A stretch of 31,900 nt of DNA, taken from positions 1 to 31,900 of IMG/VR virus record IMGVR_UViG_3300027600_000247. One strand, written 5' to 3'. The notes beneath the pieces were generated by a model. That model saw only the letters and a program-made list of their open reading frames with translations, searched no databases and was not told the origin of the DNA. The position numbers were made by a program, and so were the translations under genes. Below are positions 14,777 through 23,000 of the stretch, piece after piece. This DNA is from a virus. Every line of letters begins with the position of its first letter. Positions within the stretch are counted from its first letter, which is position 1.

Positions 14777-15127
14777 ATGAGTAATAAACTAGATGAAATT
14801 TACGGCGCTAGAGTATTTGGCAAACCTTCTATTCACATGGATCCGTTTGAAGCACCACCAGCGTCAAGAGCAGCAAAACTGACTGAGAGAGAAGCAGTCA
14901 TCAATACATATTTGCCAGAGAGAATGCATGTCAAAACAGCATCTAATACCCCCCAAGCCTCACAGAAAACATCATTGAGAGAAAAGTATCAAAAAAATCA
15001 AAATACAGACTCAAGTATGATTATGTTCCTTGAAGGCTATTTTAAAACAAATAGAATGGACCAATTCAACGCAGTCGAAGAGATTTTGGAAGATATGTAT
15101 GCGTTCCTAAAAGAAAATCAAGGTTAA
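14777..15127 (+). CDS. Small hypothetical tail-region protein
   Basis: This 116-residue protein starts MSNKLDEIYGARVFG. The first two thirds are polar and probably flexible (proline, serine, lysine and glutamine rich, with a SQKTSLREKYQKNQ basic patch at about 62-76). The C-terminal third is a likely amphipathic helix (MIMFLEGYFKTNRMDQFNAVEEILEDMYAFLKEN). It lies between the sheath and tube genes, separated from the tube gene by 15 nt containing a TAAGTA box. A tail-assembly or chaperone-like role is possible from position. No family is recognised. Confidence 0.7.
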   Translation: MSNKLDEIYGARVFGKPSIHMDPFEAPPASRAAKLTEREAVINTYLPERMHVKTASNTPQASQKTSLREKYQKNQNTDSSMIMFLEGYFKTNRMDQFNAVEEILEDMYAFLKENQG

Positions 15128-15131
15128 ATCA

Positions 15132-15137
15132 TAAGTA
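15132..15137 (+). promoter_or_regulatory. Putative late promoter box for the tail tube gene
   Basis: TAAGTA ends exactly 5 nt before the ATG at 15143. It is one of the tight-spacing members of the set, with no Shine-Dalgarno. Confidence 0.5.
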
Positions 15138-15142
15138 TTTTT

Positions 15143-15784
15143 ATGGCACAAGGTATTCAAGACTACTACGACACAATCCAAAGAAAGGGATTTCAGCGAA
15201 GAAATCTCTTCCGCATTGCTGCGATCAATGGAGATGGCATTTTATCTAAACTGGCGGCAGAGTTAACGTCTCTAGATGGTGGCATTTCAAACGCATATCT
15301 AACGACAGCCACAGTGCCAGGCCGGACTATCCAAAACGTTACCGCACCATTTATGGGATTGGATTTTAATGTACCAGGCAACGCCAAATATGATAACAGC
15401 AACAACTGGCAAGTTACATTCAGATTGCCTGGTGATCTTTCAATTCGAAACGCATTCGAGCAAATGAGCTACGATATCTTCGATGATGGAACATCCACGG
15501 GCTGCTATGGAGTGCCTAATAGCAGAAATATCATTACGCTAGCCTTGTTAAACATTAAGGGAGAAGCAGTAAGATACTATGATTTGATTGGTGTATATCC
15601 AGTAGCGTTTAATGGATTGTCATTTGAATTGACCGGCAATGCCGAAGTCATGACATTCAATGCAACATTGGCATATCAATACTACCGTATCAATAAATCC
15701 AAAGTTCCTGGGGCACAAGTCATTACAGATTTCGACAGAACGACTGGCCTTACACCTGCTCTTGGTGCTGGAAACGCCTGCTAA
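15143..15784 (+). CDS. Tail tube protein (gp19-like)
   Basis: This 213-residue protein starts MAQGIQDYYDTIQRKGFQRRNLFRI. The order of elements matches T4 gp19 and its relatives: LTTATVPGRTIQNVTAPFMGLDFNVPG (arm and first strands), NNWQVTFRLPGDLSIRNAFEQM (strand plus helix), ITLALLNIKGEAVRYYDLIGVYPVAFNGLSFEL and VMTFNATLAYQYYRI (the closing strand pair). It forms the inner tube through which DNA passes. It is longer than T4 gp19 (163 aa). The gene ends the plus-strand block, and a hairpin 33 nt after its stop probably terminates it. Confidence 0.8.
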   Translation: MAQGIQDYYDTIQRKGFQRRNLFRIAAINGDGILSKLAAELTSLDGGISNAYLTTATVPGRTIQNVTAPFMGLDFNVPGNAKYDNSNNWQVTFRLPGDLSIRNAFEQMSYDIFDDGTSTGCYGVPNSRNIITLALLNIKGEAVRYYDLIGVYPVAFNGLSFELTGNAEVMTFNATLAYQYYRINKSKVPGAQVITDFDRTTGLTPALGAGNAC

Positions 15785-15797
15785 TACTCAACCTCAA

Positions 15798-16043
15798 TTA
15801 ATACCCGTCACCACCTAAGGGCGTAGTCATCTCACGGACTACGCCCTTTATTCTATCAAAAATCGCCTCCGCCTCTTGGATGGATTTAAATTTGATGGTT
15901 TTGCCGTTCGTAAATCGATAGACAATTTCTTGTGTCTCTCTATCGAGACGGATATTTTGTATGATAAATACCCCAGGCGAAAATCCCAAGGATGAATATC
16001 GTTCGTTCAACACTTCAAGCTTTTCACCAGGAATATAATTCAT
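15798..16043 (-). CDS. Small hypothetical protein
   Basis: This 81-residue protein starts MNYIPGEKLEVLNERY. It looks like a small beta-rich domain with a central FIIQNIRLDRETQEIVYRFTNGKTIKFKS, then a helix and the C-terminus TTPLGGDGY. Its last 17 codons contain the terminator hairpin at 15817-15848, so the hairpin is coding on this strand. It overlaps the upstream gene by 4 bp (ATGA) and is the last gene of the minus-strand early cluster. Function is unknown. Confidence 0.65.
   Translation of the reverse strand: MNYIPGEKLEVLNERYSSLGFSPGVFIIQNIRLDRETQEIVYRFTNGKTIKFKSIQEAEAIFDRIKGVVREMTTPLGGDGY
15817..15848 (+). terminator. Hairpin terminator for the tail tube transcript, inside the end of a minus-strand gene
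   Basis: AAGGGCGTAGTC (15817-15828) and GACTACGCCCTT (15837-15848) form a perfect 12-bp stem with an 8-nt loop, followed by TATTCTATC, a weak U-tract. It is GC-rich against an AT-rich background, which argues for function. It lies within the coding region of the convergent gene. Confidence 0.65.
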
Positions 16044-16312
16044 GCAGTCAAACGAGATGCGTATGGTCGGATTTTATTGGCGTTGCCAGATCCCATAATT
16101 TCAAAATAAATATCCCCGCTTATATCATCAATATAATCTTGAATGTCGTTTGGCGATAAATCAACAAGATCTTCGTGAACTCCTAATTTATCGGCTTTAT
16201 CAAAAATGACATTTACTGAACGGATCAGCGCGAGCCATCGTGAAACGACGTGCACATCTTGATCTTCAAACTTATTCGGTTTCGGCCTTTGGTATTTGCG
16301 GAGTTTTTTCAT
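16040..16312 (-). CDS. Small hypothetical protein
   Basis: This 90-residue protein starts with a basic MKKLRKYQRPKPNKF segment, then a helix (VVSRWLALIRSVNVIFDKADKLG) and an acidic part (DLVDLSPNDIQDYIDDISGDIYFEI), ending SRLTA. The basic head and acidic tail are the only clear features. It overlaps the upstream gene by 41 bp and the downstream gene by 4 bp. No later ATG could reduce the first overlap before residue 70. No family is recognised. Confidence 0.6.
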   Translation of the reverse strand: MKKLRKYQRPKPNKFEDQDVHVVSRWLALIRSVNVIFDKADKLGVHEDLVDLSPNDIQDYIDDISGDIYFEIMGSGNANKIRPYASRLTA

Positions 16313-16715
16313 AGATTTTTAAAATTATTTGTTTGATAAAAGGAATGTTGTTAACTAATATGCCTGTTAAATTGTTATTTTCAACTATAAAAGTATAATT
16401 TTGTATATACGATTCTCTAAGATATTTGTCGATGGTTTCTTTAAATTTTTGTATGCATTGAGGAAATGGCAATCCGTATTTTGTAGTGTCGTATTTGTGT
16501 TTCTCTTTTGAGATTTTATGCATCAACTGCACATAATCACTCGATCTCTCGAGCATGTATTTGAATTTTTCCTGGCGTTGATTTTTCTGACATTCACCGC
16601 AAATAAAATTTGCACGTAATAGCTCTCTAGCACCATACTCAATAGTAGCCTGTTTCCAGCTTATTTGCGATCTTTGTTTGTATTTGTGGCATTTAATACA
16701 TTTGCACGTGAGCAT
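16272..16715 (-). CDS. Hypothetical protein with an N-terminal zinc-finger-like region
   Basis: This 147-residue protein begins MLTCKCIKCHKYKQRSQ, and a second pair CGEC lies at about 39-42. CxxC (6-9) plus CxxC (39-42) could bind one zinc ion. The rest is lysine-rich and helical, with a C-terminal hydrophobic strand and helix (NYTFIVENNNLTGILVNNIPFIKQIILKIY). It starts 3 nt after the stop of the previous gene. A nucleic-acid-binding or regulatory role is plausible given the zinc motif and the early-cluster position, but this is inference. Confidence 0.65.
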   Translation of the reverse strand: MLTCKCIKCHKYKQRSQISWKQATIEYGARELLRANFICGECQKNQRQEKFKYMLERSSDYVQLMHKISKEKHKYDTTKYGLPFPQCIQKFKETIDKYLRESYIQNYTFIVENNNLTGILVNNIPFIKQIILKIYEKTPQIPKAETE

Positions 16716-16718
16716 ATA

Positions 16719-17072
16719 TTATTTTATTAAGCCAGAAATAAATCCTCCAATATACGAGATTATTTGATTCTTTTTGTGGTCGTCAATTTTTGCAGCGGAT
16801 ACTATTTCATCAATAACCATAGGATCTGCATTTGTGAACATCGAATGCAATAATGTCTTTAACGACGAGCCAAGGTCTCTCGCATCTAATATTTGCTTAC
16901 TCAACATCTCACCCACAGTATAGCAGTCTTTATCAAAGCAGGTAAGCTCTACTAGATGTTTTTTGGTTCTATCTGCAGGCGTTTCGTCGATCAAAGAAGA
17001 TTTAAAAATATCCATTGAACGAAGCATTTCGCTATATTTTGATGTATCGATGTTACTGTATTGAGGATTCAT
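16719..17072 (-). CDS. Hypothetical protein
   Basis: This 117-residue, mainly helical protein starts MNPQYSNIDTSKYSEMLRSMD and ends with a glycine-containing hydrophobic helix (IISYIGGFISGLIK). Two cysteines (CFDKDC, about 45-50) are the only notable motif. It overlaps the upstream gene by 20 bp. No function is recognised. Confidence 0.65.
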   Translation of the reverse strand: MNPQYSNIDTSKYSEMLRSMDIFKSSLIDETPADRTKKHLVELTCFDKDCYTVGEMLSKQILDARDLGSSLKTLLHSMFTNADPMVIDEIVSAAKIDDHKKNQIISYIGGFISGLIK

Positions 17073-17463
17073 GATTAGTCAATAAAGTATCTACTGGTAC
17101 GATCTTGCGAGCAGCATAAAATTTACCGTAAATGGCATTTATATTTTTGCAATGCACACATTCGTATTCTTCTTCATACACATTATAATCAATGATACTG
17201 GGCTTTTTGCAGAACGCACACTCAATATTCATTTTGATTGTTGGTGATGGCATTGTATCAACTAATTCTTGAATTCTTGAGGAACGAAAGAGATCCGCAT
17301 ACCATTTAACAGTGATCTGCAAGACTATCGCGATTGCCGTCGCAATACTGAATTTTAACAGACTCCAGTCAAAGAATAAGGAGAATACACCAGATATACT
17401 CGACCCCACTACGACCAGCAATAGAATCGATTTAAAGAGAGGTACAAAAAATGAACTAAACAT
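17053..17463 (-). CDS. Small membrane protein with a C-terminal zinc ribbon
   Basis: This is a 136-residue protein if started at 17463 (MFSSFFVPLF), which overlaps the upstream gene by 8 bp (ATGTTTAG). An ATG at 17493 would add ten basic residues. Two hydrophobic segments (about 10-31 and 37-52) read as membrane helices separated by a short loop. The soluble C-terminal part holds CAFC (82-85) and CVHC (102-105), a rubredoxin-like zinc ribbon. With a short hairpin in the membrane, both termini would be on the same side, probably the cytoplasm. A phage early protein acting at the host inner membrane is a possible role. No family is recognised. Confidence 0.65.
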   Translation of the reverse strand: MFSSFFVPLFKSILLLVVVGSSISGVFSLFFDWSLLKFSIATAIAIVLQITVKWYADLFRSSRIQELVDTMPSPTIKMNIECAFCKKPSIIDYNVYEEEYECVHCKNINAIYGKFYAARKIVPVDTLLTNHESSIQ

Positions 17464-17644
17464 TTTCTTTTTGGGTTTTAATGCGTTCAGCAACTTCTGC
17501 AGTTTGCTCTTTGATTTTCTGAATCAATTGTTTTTCAAATAGTGCTTCACTATCATAGTGCAACGCTAGAATCTCTGATATGTGCAATTTTAAATTGCAG
17601 GCATAAAGATTATAATCGTTAATTGGATACGTACGTATTTCCAT
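17456..17644 (-). CDS. Small hypothetical protein
   Basis: This is a 62-residue protein if started at 17644 (MEIRTYPINDYNLY), one nt after the exonuclease stop. An ATG at 17674 would overlap the exonuclease gene. The N-terminal half is beta-like and the C-terminal half is a charged helix (FEKQLIQKIKEQTAEVAERIKTQKEN), probably a coiled coil. Its tight packing between neighbours supports it as real. Function is unknown. Confidence 0.6.
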   Translation of the reverse strand: MEIRTYPINDYNLYACNLKLHISEILALHYDSEALFEKQLIQKIKEQTAEVAERIKTQKENV

Positions 17645-17645
17645 A

Positions 17646-18536
17646 TTATGAAAACCATTGTGCCATGACGTCACTCAATTTCGATGTAAATGGATTAAGC
17701 CAGTAGTGACTATCATTGGCAAGTTTGGTCATTTCTAATTTATTCGCGAGTTCGACAAATTTCACCGGATCCTGTGTAGTATTTAACCAAGCATATTGAT
17801 CTTCATACGATTTCATCTCGTCTGGCTCTGAAGACCACCCCATACCCAAATCCATGATTTTTCGATTAGTGAGAATGACTTCAATCTGATGAGCATCGCA
17901 AACACTACTCAAATTATCAAAGCCACCAATCTCCACAGCTAATTTCTTTGATTTCTTTTCACCATACCTATCGAGCCCTTTGATGTTATCGGAAGGATCC
18001 CCTAAAATACATTTATACAATACAAATTGTTCGATAGGAAGTCCTACTTCATTTTCAAAATTCAAATGTGTGTATGTTTTCTTCTGGTATGGATTAAAAA
18101 CACTAACCCGTTCATTTACTAACTGCAAAAGATCTTTATCACCGGAAATGACTGTGATCGCGCCAGATTCTTTTTGGCAAAGCCATGCAATAACATCGTC
18201 CGCCTCCATTCGATATGGATATATAGAAGGAACGCCCATATATTTAAGAAACTCAATAATATATGAAACGGTATGATACACTGCCGTGTTGTCGCTTCGA
18301 TTCTGCTTGTAATTATCATTCAACTCACTGCGGAACGAAGGTCTTGCTGGATCATAATCAAGCTTCTGGTCCCATGTAACGATGACATCCTTGGTATCAT
18401 ATCCAATAGCATACGACCGAATCATTTTCAAACTCTGTGCGATTGCAGCAATATTCACGCCGTCACTATTCCGAAATTCAGGAATCGCAAAGCTCGCTCG
18501 AAATAATAGATTGTTTCCGTCGATGATAATCTTCAT
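17646..18536 (-). CDS. 5'-3' exonuclease / RNase H of the flap-endonuclease family (T4 Rnh-like)
   Basis: This 296-residue protein is close to T4 RNase H (305 aa). Motifs in order: IIIDGNNLLFR with the metal-binding Asp6, FRSELNDNYKQNR (68-80, the helical arch), RMEADDVIAWL (109-119, EADD acids at 111-114), ISGDKDLLQLV (130-140) and CILGDPSDNIKG (176-187, the acidic residues plus the helix-3-turn-helix). These are the complete metal-binding set, so it should be active in removing RNA primers and flaps during lagging-strand synthesis. Its gene is in the early minus-strand cluster, overlapped by 59 bp with the preceding gene. Confidence 0.9.
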   Translation of the reverse strand: MKIIIDGNNLLFRASFAIPEFRNSDGVNIAAIAQSLKMIRSYAIGYDTKDVIVTWDQKLDYDPARPSFRSELNDNYKQNRSDNTAVYHTVSYIIEFLKYMGVPSIYPYRMEADDVIAWLCQKESGAITVISGDKDLLQLVNERVSVFNPYQKKTYTHLNFENEVGLPIEQFVLYKCILGDPSDNIKGLDRYGEKKSKKLAVEIGGFDNLSSVCDAHQIEVILTNRKIMDLGMGWSSEPDEMKSYEDQYAWLNTTQDPVKFVELANKLEMTKLANDSHYWLNPFTSKLSDVMAQWFS

Positions 18537-18810
18537 ATGCTTGTTTGAATGGTTCTAATTTGTCACCAGAATATGACTTCTGTAGATCTGTGATATCACT
18601 TTGCGGCAGGGTTGCAATATACTCAACTTGTTTTTGTGCAATGCTAGCTAAAAATTCTGTTTTAGACACAACAGCTTTGGAATAGGTTGGGTAAATCAGT
18701 AATGTCAAACTCAGCTCAGATTCATCAAGGATAATAAAGAATCTTTCTATGTAGGTTGCTTTATACAGGCAACCAATTTTGTCGGATTTCGTCTGCGATT
18801 GGTGTGACAT
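18478..18810 (-). CDS. Hypothetical protein overlapping both neighbours
   Basis: This 110-residue protein starts MSHQSQTKSDKIGC. Its middle is hydrophobic strand (ERFFIILDESELSLTLLIYPTY) and its C-terminus is polar and helical (FKQAYEDYHRRKQSI). It overlaps the dNMP kinase end by 50 bp and the exonuclease start by 59 bp, long for this window. However, the 224 bp between those two genes hold no other open frame on this strand, which supports it. A shorter form with a non-ATG start cannot be excluded. No family is recognised. Confidence 0.55.
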   Translation of the reverse strand: MSHQSQTKSDKIGCLYKATYIERFFIILDESELSLTLLIYPTYSKAVVSKTEFLASIAQKQVEYIATLPQSDITDLQKSYSGDKLEPFKQAYEDYHRRKQSIISSELCDS

Positions 18811-19435
18811 AATTTTTAAGGTTAAGATCTGGAGTGGTTGGCCAGCTAATGCATATATCTGCTCGATTCATCAATTTAGGGATTTGTTCCTTTTCAGTCT
18901 CATTGATAAAGGAAATTGGCATTTTGTTTCCATCAACAAGATCGTATCGATCGATATAGATTAATTTACCATTATGCCTCTGCTGCAACCAATTAACTTC
19001 GTCATTTTCATATTCTTGAAAACGAATATCTGTAATACACAAAATTAACGGTTTTGTCGAATCGATGGGATTCGTTTGCGACCCTATAATTCGTTCCGAA
19101 TCATAGTATTTCGAACGATTTACAGACTGAGTGACGGTGTGCTCGATTTGTTTATCAATTATATCTAAGAAATAAGTGCCCTTTGATTTGCTGCGAACTA
19201 GGTTGGCATATTCCACCATTAGCGGCCGGATTTCCTCTTTTTCCGCAGGCGTAAAGTTAAAAACATTAAGATTGTTACTAGCAAAGTACCCAAGATGATT
19301 TATGTCGATACGAATATAATCACCAATCGAGACTCTCCGCACTTGGTATTCCGGTAAAGAATTTTTCAATATTTCGTAAAAAGTATCTTTACCTGACGTC
19401 GCTTTGCCCGCAATTCCTAAAATTAAATATTTCAT
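18761..19435 (-). CDS. Deoxynucleoside monophosphate kinase-like P-loop protein (gp1-like)
   Basis: This 224-residue protein starts MKYLILGIAGKATSGKDTFYEIL, with the P-loop GKATSGKDT at 10-18. The SGKDT form is typical of phage dNMP kinases. Later come a likely LID/substrate region with many basic residues (RIIGSQTNP), then LCITDIRFQEYENDEV (about 131-146, with D and R in a Walker B-like strand) and IYIDRYDL. T4 gp1 (241 aa) phosphorylates dTMP, dGMP and 5-hydroxymethyl-dCMP. Substrate here is unknown. In a phage that may modify guanine, dGMP supply is of interest. It is the first gene of the minus cluster and has a clear sigma70-like promoter directly before its ATG. Confidence 0.75.
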   Translation of the reverse strand: MKYLILGIAGKATSGKDTFYEILKNSLPEYQVRRVSIGDYIRIDINHLGYFASNNLNVFNFTPAEKEEIRPLMVEYANLVRSKSKGTYFLDIIDKQIEHTVTQSVNRSKYYDSERIIGSQTNPIDSTKPLILCITDIRFQEYENDEVNWLQQRHNGKLIYIDRYDLVDGNKMPISFINETEKEQIPKLMNRADICISWPTTPDLNLKNYVTPIADEIRQNWLPV

Positions 19436-19440
19436 GCAAT

Positions 19441-19469
19441 ATTATAATCTTTGTTTAAAAGATTTGCAA
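19441..19469 (-). promoter_or_regulatory. Sigma70-like early promoter of the 19435-15798 cluster
   Basis: On the minus strand TTGCAA (19469-19464) and TATAAT (19446-19441) have a 17-bp spacer. Five bases separate TATAAT from the ATG at 19435, which puts the expected start of transcription on the A of the ATG. The consensus -10 and optimal spacing make this the best promoter in the window. Confidence 0.7.
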
Positions 19470-19471
19470 CG

Positions 19472-19477
19472 TAAATA
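19472..19477 (+). promoter_or_regulatory. Putative late promoter box for the PKD-like gene
   Basis: TAAATA ends exactly 5 nt before the ATG at 19483. The palindromic TTGCAA of the divergent early promoter lies 2 bp upstream, so the two promoters are packed back to back in a 47-bp gap. Confidence 0.5.
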
Positions 19478-19482
19478 TTTGT

Positions 19483-20034
19483 ATGACAGCAAATGTCAAT
19501 CTAACAAGCATATCAGCAATCAGTGGGACGTCGCCTATAACTGTAACGTTCTTAATGTCCACACTTCCACCCGCAAATCTTGCAAAGGTATATTTTGATT
19601 TTGGGGATGGTTCGTCTAGGACCGTTTTTTGGTTTGCTTCGTCTGCACCTGCTTCGGCCGTCTCAGCACTTCCAGTTTCGGCAGATCCCGGGAATGTGCG
19701 TAATTATAATATTTCCAAAACATATACAAGACAGAGCATATTAGATCAAAAAACATTCACGGTCCGCATTTCTGCATACAGCGTCACTACTTTCCAACCA
19801 ACCGCATACGCCGTGCCGGTGGGCCCGATACGTCTAGATTCAGCATCATCTATCAATGGAAGCACAACAAGACTAATCAAAACAAGGTACATCAACAAAA
19901 ATGAAATGCTCTTAGTTTTTGAAAATCAAACAACAGGGAAAATATATACAGTAATAGCAGATCCAAATTTTGACAGTTCGATTACTTCAGACAGCACATA
20001 TCGCTCTTTATGTGCAAAGTATTTCAATGATTAA
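19483..20034 (+). CDS. PKD-domain-like virion protein
   Basis: This 183-residue protein has one PKD-like beta sandwich: ITVTFLMS, then VYFDFGDGSSRTVFW (about 36-50, with the signature D-F-G-D-G), then NYNISKTYTRQ and FTVRISAYSVTT (about 76-105), the last two strands of the fold. The C-terminal domain (TTRLIKTRYINKNEMLLVFENQ, then a short helix SLCAKYFND) is unlike PKD. PKD domains serve protein-protein or glycan contacts on surfaces. It heads the late tail cluster and probably belongs to the baseplate or fibre assembly with its two giant neighbours. Confidence 0.65.
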   Translation: MTANVNLTSISAISGTSPITVTFLMSTLPPANLAKVYFDFGDGSSRTVFWFASSAPASAVSALPVSADPGNVRNYNISKTYTRQSILDQKTFTVRISAYSVTTFQPTAYAVPVGPIRLDSASSINGSTTRLIKTRYINKNEMLLVFENQTTGKIYTVIADPNFDSSITSDSTYRSLCAKYFND

Positions 20035-20044
20035 ACTATACCCC

Positions 20045-20050
20045 TAAATA
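20045..20050 (+). promoter_or_regulatory. Putative late promoter box for the 1090-aa tail protein
   Basis: TAAATA (in ACCCCTAAATAAATC) ends exactly 5 nt before the ATG at 20056. There is no Shine-Dalgarno in the 21-nt gap. Confidence 0.5.
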
Positions 20051-20055
20051 AATCT

Positions 20056-23000
20056 ATGGCAGTAAAATACATCGACTGGAAACCAGTTAGCGTTAGCTAT
20101 ATCAATAATAAGCTAGATTTAAGCGATGCCGTTATTGGTACCAGCGATGGGTTAATTTTCTCAGAAAATAATCTTGCATCATGTATTCGTAGTTTGGATT
20201 TTAACGAAAATAGTCTTGTATTTTTAACTGATCTTATAGAGGCACCAACCATTGAAACAAAAAGAGATGAGGTCAAATACCAAAACAATTTAATACGCAA
20301 CTGTATTATGACCTCAGCGAGTGGGTATTATTTAACAAGAACTCGGTATGATTCTGCAAATATCGCAACATCTGCGGAATCTACGAATAATATATTCCAA
20401 TTAGAGTTTGACACAAACGATGATGCACTAAGCATTGTTTCGGAAGATTTAAATCAGCGCTTATATCTAACAGTCGACGCCACTGGAGCATGTGCTTATT
20501 TTGATGTATATAACTCCGACATAGAACATCTTCAAAAATTCAAATATATTCTGAATACAGACACAAACACTCTTGTATTATTTTGTAGCACGTGCGACAC
20601 TAGTGGGTATCGTGTGGTTTCATATGACGAATCAACACCAGGAACATCATTGGTGACCTTTGAAACCTACAACCCATTATCTGCCAATAGCTGCTATTCA
20701 TATTTGTTCAAGCTTAAAAATGTAGATTTGTCTATCAAGCCATATACATTAAATTCGAGCCGCTATGTAAAATATGAAAGTGTAATTGATAATAATGACA
20801 CAATTTACGGAGACATGGAAATCGCATCGAGTCAATCGTTTCCTAATAACTATTTAATCGCCACATCGTTCAAAGATAGTGGCACATACACACCAACCAC
20901 AGACTATACAGGACAGCTAAAATCAAATGCGGTATCTCTAAAGAATCTTTTCACACCAGAATACAAATATAGTAAAAGAAATGATGTAGTGTTAAATCGG
21001 GACTACCAAACAGTTACTCTAGGTGATAATATTGTCGATGACGCTTATAATAAAGTCACTACATCATATAGTGCATCAACGAAACAATTTAATTTAGAAC
21101 CAGATAAGCTGACATACTTCCATTATCCATATGGTACATCAACGGTACCAATTTCGTCATCTGGTTTGATTGAAGCTGGTGCTATAGCTGGCCTATCTCC
21201 TATAAAAGCAGATCGTATTTGGAAATCACAATTCGGATACGAAACGAGCACAAACAATGGCAATTCTACAACACGAAACGGCACATGGCTTTGCAGTTGG
21301 CTGAGTGGCAATAATTGTCAGTCTATATGGGTTGATAGATGGTATAATCCACAACAGATTGAATATAAGCTAGCACTAACTGCAGATGAACCAAATCCGT
21401 ATATTTCAGACGCGCCATCAACATTGACATTCGAGGCTGGTGTTTTGTACAAATATTTTCATATCGGCGCAGAGTATAGCTTAAAGCTAATTGAAGATGC
21501 TGATTTCAATAATTGTGACAAGGTCCTTGAAATTAAAAATTGGACTAAAGCCAATCTTGAAAACGCAACAAATAGTACCGAAGATAACATAACCTATACA
21601 AGGTTTAATAACTCGGAATTTACATTTACAGGCAGTGAGTATATTTCGTATTCCGCAAGCGAATCATTCTTTGCAAAATACAACCTGACCGTGGCTGCGT
21701 GGGTTTATTTTGACAACTGGTCAAATGCAGCAGCAGATCAAATAATTGGAAATTATTATAATGGTGGTTATGGTTTATCATATCACACAGGAATTAAAGA
21801 TGATTTCTTGATTTATACTGATAGCACATACGGTCATATTTTCGTAACAAATACAGAAGGAAGATATCTTTTTGATAAAGCAATTCCAGGCACAAATGCA
21901 GCGGTTACAGATATGAGCGTTGATGGCGAAGGACGTGCTTGGATATTGGACGATAATCAGAATAAAATATTTGTCTATAATCCAATTAATAATGTATTTG
22001 AGAATATTATTGACCTCCCGGCAACGACATACAAATATGCCAGACATGACAAATACAACAATTTTTACGTGTATAGCAGTAACAAGGTATTTAAAAAATA
22101 TGACCGAAATGGCGACCTTCTGACTACTAAACCTTTAGCATTTCTCACAAATACTTTCTTGCCATTATCAACACTGCAGGGATTTGATATTACTGGATTT
22201 TTTATAGACAGTGCATCAAATATACAACCATATATTGGTACTACAGCATTTGAGGATTTAAGCGGGAACTACTGGCATCATTTTGGAAGCAACCTGATCA
22301 AAAATAACATTAATTACATTTTGCATATTACATCACCAGACGATCTGAAAGTAGATGGTGATCTTAATTTGTGGATGATCAAAGATGATACACTTTACCA
22401 TTTTGACAAAGACGGTAGTATTTTACTAAAAAGAACATACCCGTATATATCCTCCGGGCCTAAAAAATTAGCAATAACTCGTGAACTCACCAATTCTGGT
22501 TGGAAGGATTTCATTTGGGTTATGGACAAACAATCGATCATAAAATATTCTTCGTCTGGCAGATTTGAGAAAATAATTAAACCAACCGATTATTTCAGCA
22601 CAGGCAATTATCCAGGCAGAGATCGTAACAAATTGAATTTGACTTTCGCAAAATATTGCACAAAATATAATTTTTATCGCGATGCCAAATTGTTAAATCC
22701 TGGCTTGGATGACAAAAATTATATTACAGCCAATTTCAAAATTACAAACGGAACATCCGTATCGGCAAAAGAACTTATAGCACCTACAAACGCATTGTCG
22801 AGAGGATGGCACCACTTAGCACTTACTTTTGATTCTGCTAATGGAGTCGCCAGACTATATGTCGATGGGCAAACAATAGATAGTATTTCATTTGCGGAGG
22901 GCCAATACATGTTGGATTATACTAATAAAAATACATTTTATATTGGCAACACAAACGATAGTCACGATACAAAGGAATATACATGGCTTTTAGATAAAAA

